A DNA stretch of 64,000 bases from contig JARKIF010000019.1 of the NCBI GenBank assembly GCA_029378245.1, positions 372,001-436,000 on the forward strand, written 5' to 3'. Of the stretch, positions 21,913 to 33,946 are shown in pieces. The position numbers and the translations under genes were made by a program. The DNA comes from Roridomyces roridus (Eukaryota; Basidiomycota; Agaricomycetes; Agaricales; Mycenaceae). Under the pieces are notes generated by a model. It was not told where the DNA came from. It saw nothing but the letters and a program-made list of their open reading frames with translations, and searched no databases. The number at the start of each line of letters is the position of its first letter. Position 1 is the stretch's first letter.

Positions 21913-23924
21913 TCAGCAAGGGGTGAAAAGCTGAGGATTATCAAGCGACTGGTAAGTCTGGCCTCCGACCACCGCTACGAGGTCAAATGTCACGATACTC
22001 GCGTCGACGGAGAGGAACCCATCATTGACGACGAAACTCGCGCTGTAGGTGTCGTACAACGGGGAAGTCGAGTTGCCCGCATGCACAAGCGTTGTGCGGA
22101 TTGTATTTTGCTTGAAAGCCAAGGTGCCTTGTTGATTCGACGTGAAGTGGTAGTCGACGTACGCATTGGAGACGGTGCCCATGTCGTTCCGAATCTAAAC
22201 AAAAAAAGATGAGGAAGGAGAATATTCTTCAAGGCGTCTGTCTACTCACCACAGCGTTGATAGTCGAGTTCTTGTTCACCGCGCCGTGGCAGCTTGCCGC
22301 ATGCTGGAAAACCACGACATCCTGGAAAGGGAATCCGGCACCGCCGTTGTCAGCCGTAGTGAGCGCACTCTGCGCGTCGTACGCCCAGTCCACAACAAAG
22401 GACGAAATACCCAAAGACGTATCGAGGTCGACGTCAAACTGGAAGAATTGCAAGCTGCCAAAGAGACTTGTAGCTGCCAGGAAGTCGGCCGAGACGGCGG
22501 GCGTTGTATAACTTGGAGAGGATGTACCGTGTCGGTCCGTCCATACGAGTCTGTTGAAGAGTTGAGGCTCTAGTTCACTGAAAAATGGCAGACGTACTTT
22601 ACGGGCATATCGAGCGGGTTTGCCGCAGCCGCTTCGTTGGAGGTGCCGAATATCTGGAGCTGGTCAGAATACTTCCAGAGCAAGCGAATTACATACCCTG
22701 ATAGATCCCGAAAATTGGAGCCCACCGGTCGCATTGAAGAACAAGTTCGGCTGGTAGGGCTTGACCGTCAACGGTTCGATGACATCTCCCAGTTGGACGC
22801 TCGAAGGGACCGTGTTGAGCATCCGCTCGAGGAGCTCGCCGCATCGCGAGATGAAGAAATCGGAATCCCCAGCGAATTCACGCATCGTCTGGTTCCCGTC
22901 CGACCCAAAGATGGCTGCATCCGAATTGGAGTTTAGGATGAGCGGGTCGACGGTAGATCCGTTGATGTATTGGACCGCACTTCCACTTGTTCAATACAGG
23001 GACTGAAATGGAAGAGATGACTCACATTCGGTTGTCGTATACACCAAAAGTATCGTCAAAGTGAACGACTCCTTCTTGGTTATCGGGCGTAATGGCGTTG
23101 GTGACGATGGACGGGAAATCGACTTGATGAACTCCACCCAAAGTATGTCCGCATGCGACGAGACCTGGGTGTAGTGAGTGAGGGTTCGTGTCAGAGTTCT
23201 CTCCTGGATCGAACCTATCATTTCCGTGGCGTTGAATCCCTGCCTAGCAAACTCGCTAACATGGGTTTCAAGACTTTCCGTGGGCTGGGGAACACCTGGC
23301 GGTCCCGCCTCTGTGGCATCTATGCGTCCAGGACGGAAAGGGATGCTCGGTCCACCGCAGTTTTTGATTGCCAGAGTAACACTTGAAGATAATCAGCTTG
23401 GGAACTCGAGGAGACTGTTAAAACGCACCCCAAAGAAAGTATATCTGAAACTACAGACCTGTAAGTGTAAAAAATGGCTTTTAGAAGAAACCACTCACAG
23501 GAGAAGTGACTGGTTTGCAAGACGTTGAAGAATGACATGGTCGTGTTGAACGCAGTGCCGACATTTTCCGGTCTATCCGTCTCGTAGCCAATGGAGCCGT
23601 CGAGCCCACCAAGCCCAGTCGCGGAATCATGCGTCGCCATATCGTGGTAGGCACTTTCATGTTCATCAAAATAGTCGTAGAAATCGACGAGAAAAGGACA
23701 TACGTTCTCAACCATTCCGCGACCGTCTGGCGTCCGGTTCCCGACGGCGGCTGATCAGAAGAATCTCCTGGCGAGAGCGTGCAAGGGCTGATGCTGTCCA
23801 CTATACCGTTGGCTGCAAAACCAACGGCAATCGTGTAAGCGTCTTCCAGTCCGTCGAGTTGCGGGTTGGGCCAGATGTAAGCGAGTGCCGCTGGTAAAGT
23901 GAGAAGGAGCGAAATCGACTTCAT
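21913..23924 (-). CDS. Secreted heme peroxidase with long C-terminal region
   Basis: Nine exons with agreeing phases: 23704-23924, 23499-23653, 23429-23450, 23215-23381, 23026-23164, 22697-22985, 22598-22653, 22250-22550, 21913-22194; 543 aa. A signal peptide covers about residues 1-15. The distal site reads R73-T-A-Y76-H77-D and the proximal site CGHTLGG with His195, as in the plant/fungal peroxidase superfamily. The distal aromatic is Tyr instead of the usual Trp or Phe. GLDGSI follows as a calcium-site-like segment. The peroxidase fold is followed by a region of over 200 residues rich in beta-type sequence. Expected role: extracellular peroxide-dependent oxidation. Exon 3 is only 22 nt. 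A TATA-like TTTAAATA lies near 23955. Confidence 0.85.
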
Positions 23925-25433
23925 CTTGAGGGCTTGTATGGGCGTCGTTGGCCGTATTTAAAGACGCGTTAGCAGTCGACAGCGTGTGGCTGAACCGGTC
24001 AATCGAAGCCGTCGCTGTCTGGACTCAACAGACCGTGAGTGTGATGGCTTTCCGAGGTCTACAATTCGAGCAGGACGTCGACAAGTACGAAAATAGTAGA
24101 CCGGCCGTTTGAGTGGATAGAAGCACGAATAGGACAGGGCAGACCACATGGCACGGTCCGCATCAAAAATCGTCGGGCAGTTTCCACCGGGGGCGTCGGT
24201 TTGAAGTGAGCTCCGTCGGAATTGAGATGTCGTAGTCGTCGCCCAGCGGCGATGTGTACGCATGTCATTCTCCCAGGTGGTGGTTAACGCCAAGGGTGAA
24301 ACCGGTGAAGAACGGATCCAGTTTCGTTGATCCCATCATTCAAACTTGACCACAACAACCTCACGAATTCGAAAAAGACCTCTCAAGTATCTGTCTAATG
24401 GATCTGCCGACTCAAGTGTTCCCTTTTCCCGGCGCCTGCACTTGCGCAGCGTGCGCTCATATGGCAGCCTGAGAAACACAAGGAGTCCAGCTTGAGCACA
24501 ACCAAAATGTCAAACATTAGTAATTACACGGAACACTGACGAGAGGGAACAGGTATCCTGCTCTTTGCCTTGATCTGTAGTAGCCAGCGTGATGACGTAA
24601 GTACGTACTACCACAGTTCGATTAGAAGTATCGTTGTTCACGAAAGGTGGTTGAGTGGGGGTCCAGTTTGAATCGTATCCTCCTACGGGCCTGATCGGTT
24701 CCAAAACCGAGGAAGGGAGGGTTCGACAGTGGAGATACCGGTGTGATGGTTCCACAGGAATGTGCTCGCCGGTAGCACCCTTCCACCTAACTTCCGTAGG
24801 GAAGCAAGGAACCTGGTTAACGGATAATTGACCTAGTTCTGTGTGAATACGGCACCTTGGGCGGTGGTCCGGGCGATATGAGATAGTAGCAGCGAGCAGA
24901 TACAAGTGTGAGAGGGGAAATGGGTCTCTAGAATTCAATGGAACTACCTAGCGGCTTTTATACAAGTAAAATACACTTGACAGAGGAGTCATAAACTGAA
25001 AGATGACTCATCGTAGACAATAAACCATTTAAATCCTTGCTGTGCCGCAGTTGCGCAAACTATTCAGTCCTGCGTAGTCCGTAGTTGCACAATAAACGCG
25101 TGCAGCGCACAAAAGGCTGGGACTCAAACAAAAAGGCCTGGTGAGTCGAGGATTTTTGGGGCATCTTGGCCAACTGTGCTGCGGTTTTTGTATGGCTACG
25201 ACTGCAACTGCGGGACTGCGGGAACTGCGATCTCAGGAAATTGAACTTGTGGTTCGATTCCGGGCAATGCCGAACATTTTGATCGCGGCCATCAATTGAT
25301 CATTTCGGCCAAATGCGATCCTGGCGTTTGTCGACGGCTGGGTTGAACATTTCAGGAATGTAAGTTGAAGGGATGGGGGCCAAAGTGCCGGGATTCATGT
25401 AAAACCAATTTATTGGTGTCACACCAGAGCAGC
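23925..25433. other. Intergenic with a dispersed repeat
   Basis: Apart from the peroxidase promoter and the repeat at 24355-24490, no gene is seen. Base composition becomes more AT-rich from about 24.9 kb. Confidence 0.5.
24355..24490 (+). repeat. Dispersed repeat, copy 1
   Basis: Matches 32114-32240 in the same orientation: both contain AAAGACCTCTCAAGTATCTG, then a CCCGGCGCC...CACTTGC segment and GTCAGCCTGAGAAA or a close variant. Unclassified; it could be a transposon end. Confidence 0.7.
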
Positions 25434-26047
25434 TAAGGAGAGGCACGAATATTTACACCATTTCATTCGCAAATACGAGTATTCATATTCGCGAGTGATG
25501 GTGGCGGTGCTATTCGTGCGAATGCGAATATCGGTTTCTGGAAAAGTTGCTACTCGCGAATATTCATCAGGCTATTGTAAGCTCACGGAACAAACCTAAA
25601 TAGGAAATTTGATGATCGGCTGATCACGGCATCATTCGGCATGCCGGCACTTGGCAATCACTCTGTAACGTATGTCAATTCCCATGCAAGATTCAATGCA
25701 AAATCAATCAATGGTGTGTTCATTGCCTGTGAACATTTGTATTCACCGTTCGTAGACCTCTGATAGACTGATTGATGACTGAATAAGAACCTGTTCTCAG
25801 TCAACTCAATAAGATTACACCTTCTGAAGCTACTATGTATCAAGGATTTGTGGATTCTTCACCACCAGAGAGCATTCAAGCTTGTTGAGTGGAAATAGTT
25901 GTGATTCGTAAATACCTGTGAATACTCGCGAATAGTGCTTAGTAATCCACGAATATTCGCCATCAATACTCGCGGCGAATGCGAATATCATTTTTTGAAC
26001 TTTGACGAATATTCATATTCGCGAATGTATACTCGTGCCTCTCCTTA
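25434..26047. mobile_element. hAT-like MITE with 8-bp target duplication
   Basis: Both ends carry the perfect 15 bp inverted repeat TAAGGAGAGGCACGA. The element is flanked by AGAGCAGC at 25426-25433 and 26048-26055, an exact 8 bp target duplication. The 614 bp interior has no transposase frame. Its outer parts are dense in direct and inverted copies of ATTCGCGAATATTC-like words. An 8 bp target and TA-rich ends fit non-autonomous hAT elements, although KDZ-type elements also give 8 bp. Confidence 0.85.
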
Positions 26048-26055
26048 AGAGCAGC

Positions 26056-27860
26056 AGAGCTGCTACAGAAGGGGTCATGTGTTGGATAGTCGGTTTTGAT
26101 CAGTAAACTCTCAGATCATGACAGGCTTCTATGAAGAACACGGTGTAGACACGACAATAGGAGGTGACAAAGGCGCAGGACAATAGTGCATGTCGGAAGC
26201 CAGGACAATTAGTGTAGCATCGTAGATTTATTCCTCGTAGTATAAAAGCAGCAGCTAGTCGTTGTATTCTGTACCCTCTCCTAGACTTTTATTAAGTTCA
26301 TTTTATGAGCTTTAGTAGTGCACTACCCAATCCACAGCATCTTACTGCTGTTGGACGTGTGAAACAAGTCTTGTCGTGACACCTGTTGGTAGTAAGCCAG
26401 AGGTTTCCGGGTCCGCCTGCCTAAAACGATAAGCGACGTCCATCACTTGAGTGTGGTGCTCTGGCTTTCCATATGGTGTTGATCCCTATTCAAATTCCGT
26501 GGTATTCAGTCTGAACCTTCAACCTTGTAACAAAAATAAGTACGAGTTCTGCTGGAAGCTGCATCATGCCAAGTAAGGATGATTGCTGGTGTATGGAAGA
26601 CTTCTTGTAGCCTAGAAGTTGCGGAAATTAATATATTGAAGAGTATACATGAGCTGTTGTGGCTATATTGGTCCAAAAAGGGACTGAATGTCAGGAAAAC
26701 AGAAAAAATGGCTTGCATGTGTGGCAGTCGGGTGCTGTAGGACATGTTTGCGATACAAGCTATAGCCCACAAATATAAGTGTTTGAGGAGACTCCGAGGG
26801 AGGCACTGGCGAGCGAAGGTAGCCGAGACACCGTCCGAACGGTGTGAACTACACCAGCAATGAGTGAAATCTCCGGAACGTCCTGAGTCACTCCTTGCTG
26901 TACTCCGAGCAGAACATCTACTCAAAGCGTAGGATCACTGGAAAACAACCACTGGTTAATAACAATTGCTGAAGAACCACTTATCTTGTATCCAAGGTGC
27001 CTCCGAGCTGTTATGATCCAATTCCAAAGGACAAGTCCGGGGTAGATACCGGAACTCCGGTAGTGACCGGAGTTGGATAGAGTCGACCGGAGGAGCAATC
27101 TAAGAGCACCACAGAGGAGTAGGGTGTCTAAGACGCCTTGCTATGTTGATAGGAAGGGAAGGAGTAGGAACCAGCCAAGACGAGTAGTCAAGAACGTCAA
27201 TTATCAACTGAAGTCTAATACAGATAAGGAAAGACTTATATACGAAGTAAGTAGAGATGTATGTCATTACCAAAGATCAGAAGTGGAAACGGACTTGTAC
27301 AGCAAAGTGGATATAAGCTGATTAAGTCCGCACGGAATGATCAAGTGGATGTTCCTGATGAATACCAAGTCCGGTTGGGAAACGCTCAGATACCTTCATC
27401 GCGTGAAAACCCGAATACCCGGATAGAACCGGGGAGCGCGTGATGCGCTACGACGTCGGGAGGCATCCCGACGTCTGACCGGAGTTGGCGTTGGAACGGG
27501 ATATAACACGAGCTCAGGTCAATGGACCAAGCACAAAGGCGATATGGAAGTCAAGAGTAAGATAGATTGATCCTATCTACTTCACACATAAATACAAGTA
27601 CATTGCATAGCTATTTCCATCAAATCAACCATCATTCCTACAACTCATCCTCGTCGTGTTTCAAGGATGAGTAAATAAAAGAAAGAGCACATACGTGGAG
27701 ATCATAGAAACTTATCAGAAAAATTGTAGACCATAGGGGGAAGCATCGGCTTGTGCTGGAGTATATTACAGGTGCTGAGACTAAATCTGGATCCAATGGA
27801 TCATCATATTTTCATCTGGATCACAATTGTTCAATGAATCAGACATGTCTGAAAGAGCTG
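26056..27860. other. AT-rich, probable LTR-retrotransposon debris, no intact gene
   Basis: A TGTTGGAT...GACA segment (about 26082-26382) with an internal TATAAAAG looks like a solo or broken LTR, and the following TGGTAGTAAGCCAGAGG recalls a primer-binding region; this is weak. A 24 bp GC hairpin (GACGTCGGG...CCCGACGTC, about 27451-27474) lies at another possible LTR edge. No reverse transcriptase, integrase or gag frame is visible. Short frames at 26506-26925 and 27073-27443 show no family features. Confidence 0.35.
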
Positions 27861-30800
27861 CTACTGGTGTTCTCCTGGAACCAGCTGAGGCGGGCCATCC
27901 CTGTGAGCAGCATCAACTGATGCCCCATGTGCTATGAGTAAATTTGCAGCATCCAGGTGGCCATTTGAGGAGGCATAGCTCAGCGGAGTCCAACCATCCT
28001 TATCAGCAGCATGGACTGTTGCCCCATGCTCTATGAGCATATTTATAAAGTCAATGTGGCCATTGGTGGAGGCATAGTGCAGCGGAGTCTGGCCATACTC
28101 CTGGGTAGCATTCACTGTTGCCCCATATTTTATGAGGAGCTTTCCAATGTCAAGGTGGTCCTTTGAGGAGGCATGGTGCAGTGAAGTCCAAAGATCTTTC
28201 TCAGCAGCATTGACTGAGGCCCCATGTTCCATGAGCAGCTTTGCAATGTGAAGGCAGCCATTTGAAGAGGCAATATGCAGTGGAGTCCGACCATCCCGGT
28301 CAGCAGCATTAACTACAGCCCTATGTTCTAGGAGCAGTTTTGCAATGTAAAAGTGGTGCTTTGAGCAGGCAAGGTGCAGTGGAGTCTGGTTATCCTTGTC
28401 AGCAGCGGTAACCAAAGCCCCACGTTCTATAAGCAGCTTTGCAAATTCAAGGTGGCCATTTGAGGTGGCATGGTGGAGCAGGGTCTGGCCATACTGGTTA
28501 GTAGCATCCACTGATGCTCCCCCATGTTCTATAAGCAGCTTTGCAATGTCAAGGAGGCGATACAAGGAGGCAAGGTGCAGTGGAGTCTCGCCAGACTTCT
28601 GGGCAGCATTCACCAATGCCCCATGTTCTATGAGCAGCTTTACAATATCCATGTTGTCATTTGAGGAAGCATGGTGCAGTGGAGTCTGGCCATCTTTGTC
28701 AGCAGCATTGACTGCTGCCCCATGTTGTATAAGCAGCTTTACAATGTCAAGGTGGCCCTTTGAGGAAGCACTGTGCAGCGGAGTCCCACTATGCTCACTA
28801 GCAGCATTCACTTTTGCCCCATGTGCTATGAGCAGCATTGCAAAATTCAGGTGGCCATTTGAGCAGGCACAGTGCAGTGCAGTCTGGTTGTATTTGCTAG
28901 CAGCATTGACTGTTGCCCCATGTTCCATGAGTAGCTTTGCAATGTCAATGTGGCCATTGGTGGAGGCATAGTGCAGCGGAGTCTGGCCATACTTCTGGGT
29001 GGCATTCACTGTTGCCCCATGTTCTATGAGCAGTTTTGCAATCTCAAGGTAGCCATTTGAGGAGGCAGTGTGCAACGGAGTCCAACCATCCTTGTCAGAA
29101 GCATTGACTGCTGCCCCATGTTCTGTGAGCAACTTTGCAATGTCAAGATGGCCATTCAAGGAGGCATGGTGCAGTGAAGTCTGACCATACTTGTCAACAG
29201 CAAGAACTGCTACCTTTTCATCATTGAGCAAAGACAACACTGCTCTTTGAAAACCCATTCCTGCACACAAACAAATGGCTGGTATGGTTGACGCATACCA
29301 GCCCCTCTGTAATTGACACAAAGTGCTGTACTGGCTACTCCCATCATCTAGTAGATGCATTGTTGCTGGGAGTAGCTGCTCCTGGTCTGTATCATTGCAG
29401 TTCCCAAAGTGCCAAAACCATTTTCTTGCTGCATATACTGCAAGTGGGTACTTGATCACATTATCTGGTGTTATAATATGATCATCTTGTGAGAACACTA
29501 GGAGATAACGGACACAGGTTTGTGCAATAAACTTTTGGGAGATATTCTCACTGAGATCAAAAATATATTCATGTTGTCGATAAAACTCTCTGGAAAGAAG
29601 ATAGTCTCGCACAGATGAGTGTGCAAGACTGATTGATCCTCCCCTTGATTTATGGGTGTTGATGACAATGAGTCCATCAAGCAGCTTGAAAAGCTTTGAG
29701 TTGTCTAACCGTCTGTGAGGGTAGTAGACTGATGTTTTGACGTTTGAAAAGTCAAAATCTGGCCGGTCCAACCGAAAAGCAATAGCATCTGCCAGCTCTT
29801 CTGGAGAAAGCTCCCTGGCTGAAAACAAGAGCCACCGTAATATGGCCTGAATGAAAAGTGAAGGCACTCTAGATGATTCTTTTGCACGGCTCAGGAAACG
29901 TGTGTAGATGGTGAACAAATCAGTGGGAAGGGCTGCAAAGACCTCATCCCATTCATCTTCCCAAGGACAATGACCTAGTTCCCTAATCAAGCAATCTGCC
30001 ATGCGGAACCTATGAATGCTTGTTAGTCTAAGCCCAAAAAAAAAAAAAAAAAAAACCTACATTCCATTGCTCTGGGTCACAATTTGGGTTATAGCTACAT
30101 TGGCATGCTCAACATTGTGAGACATCACCAGAATTTTGCTTTCCACAAAAGATTGTATGTCTTCATGCAGGAAGTGCATTTTTAGCTGTATCACAGGCAG
30201 GTCCTCAAACCCTGTTTGGAATCTCTGGAGAGGTTGACTTGTGAACAGCATATGTGCACACTCTACACCAGAACTGCATAGCCTGTTCAAGCATTGGATG
30301 AGATTTGGCCAATCATCTTTGTGGCATTCATCTAGTCCATCCAGAACAATATATGTCTGTCCCAGTTCCACAATCAAGCCTTCAAGGAGCCGCTGGAGAT
30401 CTTCCTGTTGTGGCTGTATAGTTCCATTTCCCAGTCTTTTATGTAGATTGGAAAGAGAATCATGTGGAGTGTCTGATTTCCCAGAAAGCTGCCAGACAAT
30501 GGAGCGCAACATGATATCCAGGCTCTGTCGGTCCGGAATCCTGAAGTCAAAAAAGAAATATGAGACTGTGTTACCAGTCTCAACAAGGTCTCGAATGATT
30601 GTTGAGCTGTTCATGTCAGCAGAGGTAGTGCAATGACATAATTGAAGTACCTGAGTACACTTTTCCCTGTTCCAGCTGAAATGGATTAGATATGATGAGC
30701 ATTGACAGGAACCCACATACAAATTCCCTGCATCCACAAGCTGCCAGATGTCTTCTTCCAACTAATGAGCTGATCATGCTGGAGCAGCCAAGTCCCAGTA

Positions 30801-31179
30801 TCCTTATAGCGAAGTGCTTGCAGCTGATACTGTCTGTCCTGCGTATCCGGAGGTTTTCCCAACCACTTGAACAAATCTTCATCTGATCTACACCAAAGAT
30901 AAGCCACAAAAGTTATGCCAGGAGAAAATGTGATTGACCCTTGGACACTATCATACATGGATCGATCAATTTTGCAGTATAGTTGTCAAGAGGCATACAT
31001 TTTGACAATGGGGCTTCCTCCAGCACCACCAGTTCCCCCAATTCCATCCCCTGGTCCACCTGGAGCTCCTGGGCCACCTATGGGCACAGATCAGGATTTT
31101 CTCAGAATCCCACTCCGAGACTTCACACACCATATATATGCACATCCCGGACTCTTGCAACTCGGTGGGTATTGGACAT
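27861..31179 (-). CDS. NACHT-ankyrin protein (NLR-like STAND NTPase)
   Basis: Exons 31131-31179, 30999-31077, 30721-30947, 30651-30675, 30061-30606 and 27861-30009 give 1024 aa with all phases consistent. Residues 17-42 are Gly/Pro-rich, typical of agaric NLR-like proteins. The P-loop GISGTGKS (117-124) is encoded across a 25 nt micro-exon. Walker B is YIVLDGLDEC (211-220). The NACHT joint SNGMFRMADCLIRELGHC is restored by splicing across a 20-base poly-A/T tract. About 13 near-identical ankyrin repeats (roughly 578-1010) follow, and the last unit is cut short (HRDGPPQLVPGEHQ). No separate effector domain is seen. Related fungal proteins act in non-self recognition and regulated cell death; that role is inferred here. 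The gene sits in a transposon-scarred, AT-richer stretch. Confidence 0.88.
27890..29200 (-). repeat. Array of near-identical ankyrin codon repeats
   Basis: Thirteen units of 99 bp (one of 102) encode 33-residue ankyrin repeats of the form TPLHxASSNGHLDIAKLLIEHGAxVNAA. Many units differ at only a few bases, so the array probably evolves by unequal crossing-over or conversion. Confidence 0.85.
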
Positions 31180-32472
31180 CATGAAACTGATCTGCAGATC
31201 ATTATCCCATCAGATAGGACAAAAAAGCAAAGAGAGCAGCTCACTGCAAGCAGAGAACTCAAAGAGGTGGTGGTGAGAACCAAAGATGCCAGCGTGCAGG
31301 GACAAATATGTACAAGCCTTCTCAAACAACATCAGACTTCCTGCAATTTACTTTTGACACTTTTCCACGCCAAAAGATAGCCGGAAAAGTGCCGAAAAGT
31401 CAAAAAGTCAAAAGTCACAAGCCACGTCCGATTGTGCGCAAGTGCCTCGGCAACACAGAATTGATGCCGTTGCTACGGCTCACTCCTTGCCGGAACCACC
31501 CAATCTTTTGGGCACTCTGTAACCTTTCAACTAAAGCTGCCGCATGCCTCCCCCCCAACGACATGTCCAAAAAGGCATATCGGATTGATATCAAGGCACG
31601 TGTCTCTTTTTTTGACATCTGGAGGGGCCGTGGCACGGGCCGCGTGGAGCACGCTCTGTTCAATGGTCCAATCGTCAAGGGGTGATCACCGGAGATGCCG
31701 AGACACAGCCTCAGAGGGAGGGTAGGGTCCGAGGCGTCTTAATCCAATTTTCTGACATGGGTGCGGGACATCTCAAAAATGCTTTTGGGAGGGTTGAGGA
31801 AATTTTTGATTTTTTGATGGGTAAATTGATGCCAACAGTGGTTGATCAAGACATTTTTGGAGTGGATTCTGGGCTGGTTTTGGCTCAGGATTGCACCGGA
31901 AGAACTCAAATCTGCCTCCTGGTAGCCAGCGGGGCAGCCGATGGACCAAATTTTTGATGCGGCTGTCATGTTTCGCGGCCATCAATCACGTGAATTTCCA
32001 AATGGGGCTCGGCTAAGAGGGAGGGTGGGGTCCGAGGGTCTTGATCCAGTTTTCCGACCCTGTGTAGAATTTTTTAAGGACGCTCACCCCTTGCCAATCG
32101 TTCTGTGGTATGTATGATCACGAATTCCAAAAAGACCTCTCAAGTATCTGGCTAGATCTCGCGAATCAAGTGCTCCCTTTCCCTTCCCGGCGCCCGCACT
32201 TGCATATGTCAGCCTGAGAAATACAAGCAGAGTCCTCGGAGCGGCGTCATTGTAGGGTGTTGGGGGTCTTGGAATTTCTTTATGGTTCGTCGGGGTATCC
32301 GTACCTAAGTACTAGCTTACGTAGACGAATATCAAATCTTTCATCTTTCAGCAGAGTCCATCTTTTCGACTGAAAATCAAGTCGATTCACTTTTCAGACG
32401 TTACTTCACGGGACCAGGCTGACGATGAACCTCGGACAAAAGACCAGGTAGAACCAAATCCCCGAGCGTTCT
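31180..32472. repeat. Repeat-rich intergenic region
   Basis: 31546-31608 matches the left end of the element at 1564 (GCCTCCCCCCCAACGACATG, then CGGATTGATATCAAGGCACG) but no right end is found. A direct repeat joins about 31705-31756 with 32009-32060 (GAGGGAGGGT.GGGTCCGAGG). 32114-32240 is the second copy of the repeat at 24355. No gene is supported. Confidence 0.6.
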
Positions 32473-33119
32473 TCAAACCCCATACATACAACGCGCCGGC
32501 CTGTTCCAACCCCGGGCCTGGGCCTTTGATAGTGAGCACCTAATTGTTATCGAGACACCAATGACCTTTGCTCCAGTACCCTCTTGTCTCTTCACAGTCC
32601 AAGCGTTGCGCTTGGGACCTCTGGAATTGGACCCGAGCCTCGTTCTTTTCACCTCGTGTTTAGAATTCAACAGTGGGGTGGCCACGAGGCACTGCCGCTT
32701 TTGTTTCCGACTATTCATTTCATTCAAAGCGTACTTTTCCCCTTTGCCCCTTGGTATGTATTTGATATCCAGGGACACCAATCCACCCGCCTTTGTGCGC
32801 AAAGTGCAAGGCACGGACCCTTTCCCGGTGCCAGCTTTGATTCGCCATTCATCAGAAGGCTCCTCCTCCCTTGATCTGAAGTCACCGTGAAATTTCTTCA
32901 ACGCAACGCGTTTTGAGCGTTTGCACGAGCCAACGGCGTCTCCAAAAAGGTTGTATATTTGAGGCCCGTTCTTTATGCGCGGTCAAAGCGCCTGCTTGAG
33001 CCGTTGTTGGACCATTATCCATACCTGTTTAAAAGGGGGTCTCAAGCGAAGGCAGAGCAGCACCACCGCACTTGATTTCTTTCTCTCTCTCCCTGCTTAC
33101 GAACCAACCCATCACACAA
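32473..33119. other. Intergenic; TATA-like element before the C2H2 gene
   Basis: Open frames at 32473-32901 on both strands overlap each other and show no family features. TTTAAAAGG near 33028, about 90 bp before the zinc-finger start codon, is a plausible TATA box. Confidence 0.45.
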
Positions 33120-33689
33120 ATGCAACGCTACCAGCCCTACCAACCAACAGCAAATGCCGCTTCCAGTTCCACAGTAAATACCATTTGCCCAAAGACATAA
33201 AGCATCCATCTCACAATTCCCGACTAGAACTCCGATGGGGATTCTCCTCCGCGCCGAACTCCGTGCACCGTCTGCGGGAAATCCCTCGCGCGTGCAGGAG
33301 ACCTCGCGCGCCATATGAAGACGCACGATCCGAACAAAGAGCAGCTGTAAGTCATCTGCTTTTGTTCGTCTCCCTTTCATTTCAGCTATCTAATAAATTG
33401 TATTTCAGGATGCACTCATGCCCGTACCCCGATTGCTCCCACAAGACCCTCCAACGCTCAAACCTCCAAACTCACATCCTTACTCAGTGCGTGCCTTTCT
33501 CTTCCTCCCGTCTCTCTTCCTTGAATTAATCGAAATTCAACCAATAGCACGACCTACCGCCCTCTCACATGCCCCTACTTCCTATCCGACGGCACGAGAT
33601 GCGGATTCTCAACCGGAGACCCGTCGTCGCTCCACCGCCATAAAAAGCGGCATGAACCACAACCGCAGAGTCAGGAAGGGCAGCTTTGA
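33120..33689 (+). CDS. Small three-finger C2H2 zinc-finger protein
   Basis: Exons 33120-33173, 33228-33346, 33409-33486 and 33548-33689 give 130 aa with matching phases. Finger 1: Cys31, Cys34, His47, His51. Finger 2: Cys62, Cys67, His80, His84. Finger 3: Cys92, Cys102, His115, His119, with an unusually long Cys-Cys loop. An intron falls between fingers 1 and 2, and another splits the codon of the last His of finger 2, so the protein exists only after splicing; that makes the model convincing. The N-terminus is short and Gln/Ser-rich. A DNA-binding regulator is likely. No activation domain is visible. Confidence 0.82.
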
Positions 33690-33946
33690 GGTGTACTTAC
33701 TTTACAGTACTCTGGAGGGAGTCATAGTGGTGTTTGTAGTTTAGATATCGCGTCGCATGGATATAAGGGCAATCTATGCATATGTTCAAAAAGCGTTCTT
33801 TGCAACTGAGAAATTCAGAAGATCGAAAGTTCAAGTCATAAAATTGCTTGTCATGTTACAATGCCACCAAATCCTCAAACTATACACACACGTTTCCTTT
33901 CCTTTACTTCTTTCCAGGACGAATCGGCTCCACAAACGGCTGAGTA

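Noticed and set aside
25245..25265. tRNA T-loop-like GGTTCGATTCC
   Set aside because: The surrounding bases do not form a T-stem, anticodon arm or matching acceptor stem, so there is no tRNA.
28396..28971. Open frame on the plus strand inside the ankyrin gene
   Set aside because: It is the antisense shadow of the regular 33-codon repeat and disappears where the repeats end.
27890..29200. CRISPR-like array
   Set aside because: The regular ~99 bp units are ankyrin codons without spacers, in a eukaryotic gene.
32473..32901. 142-codon frame on the minus strand
   Set aside because: No family resemblance, no paralogue, no splice support, and an equally long frame lies opposite it.
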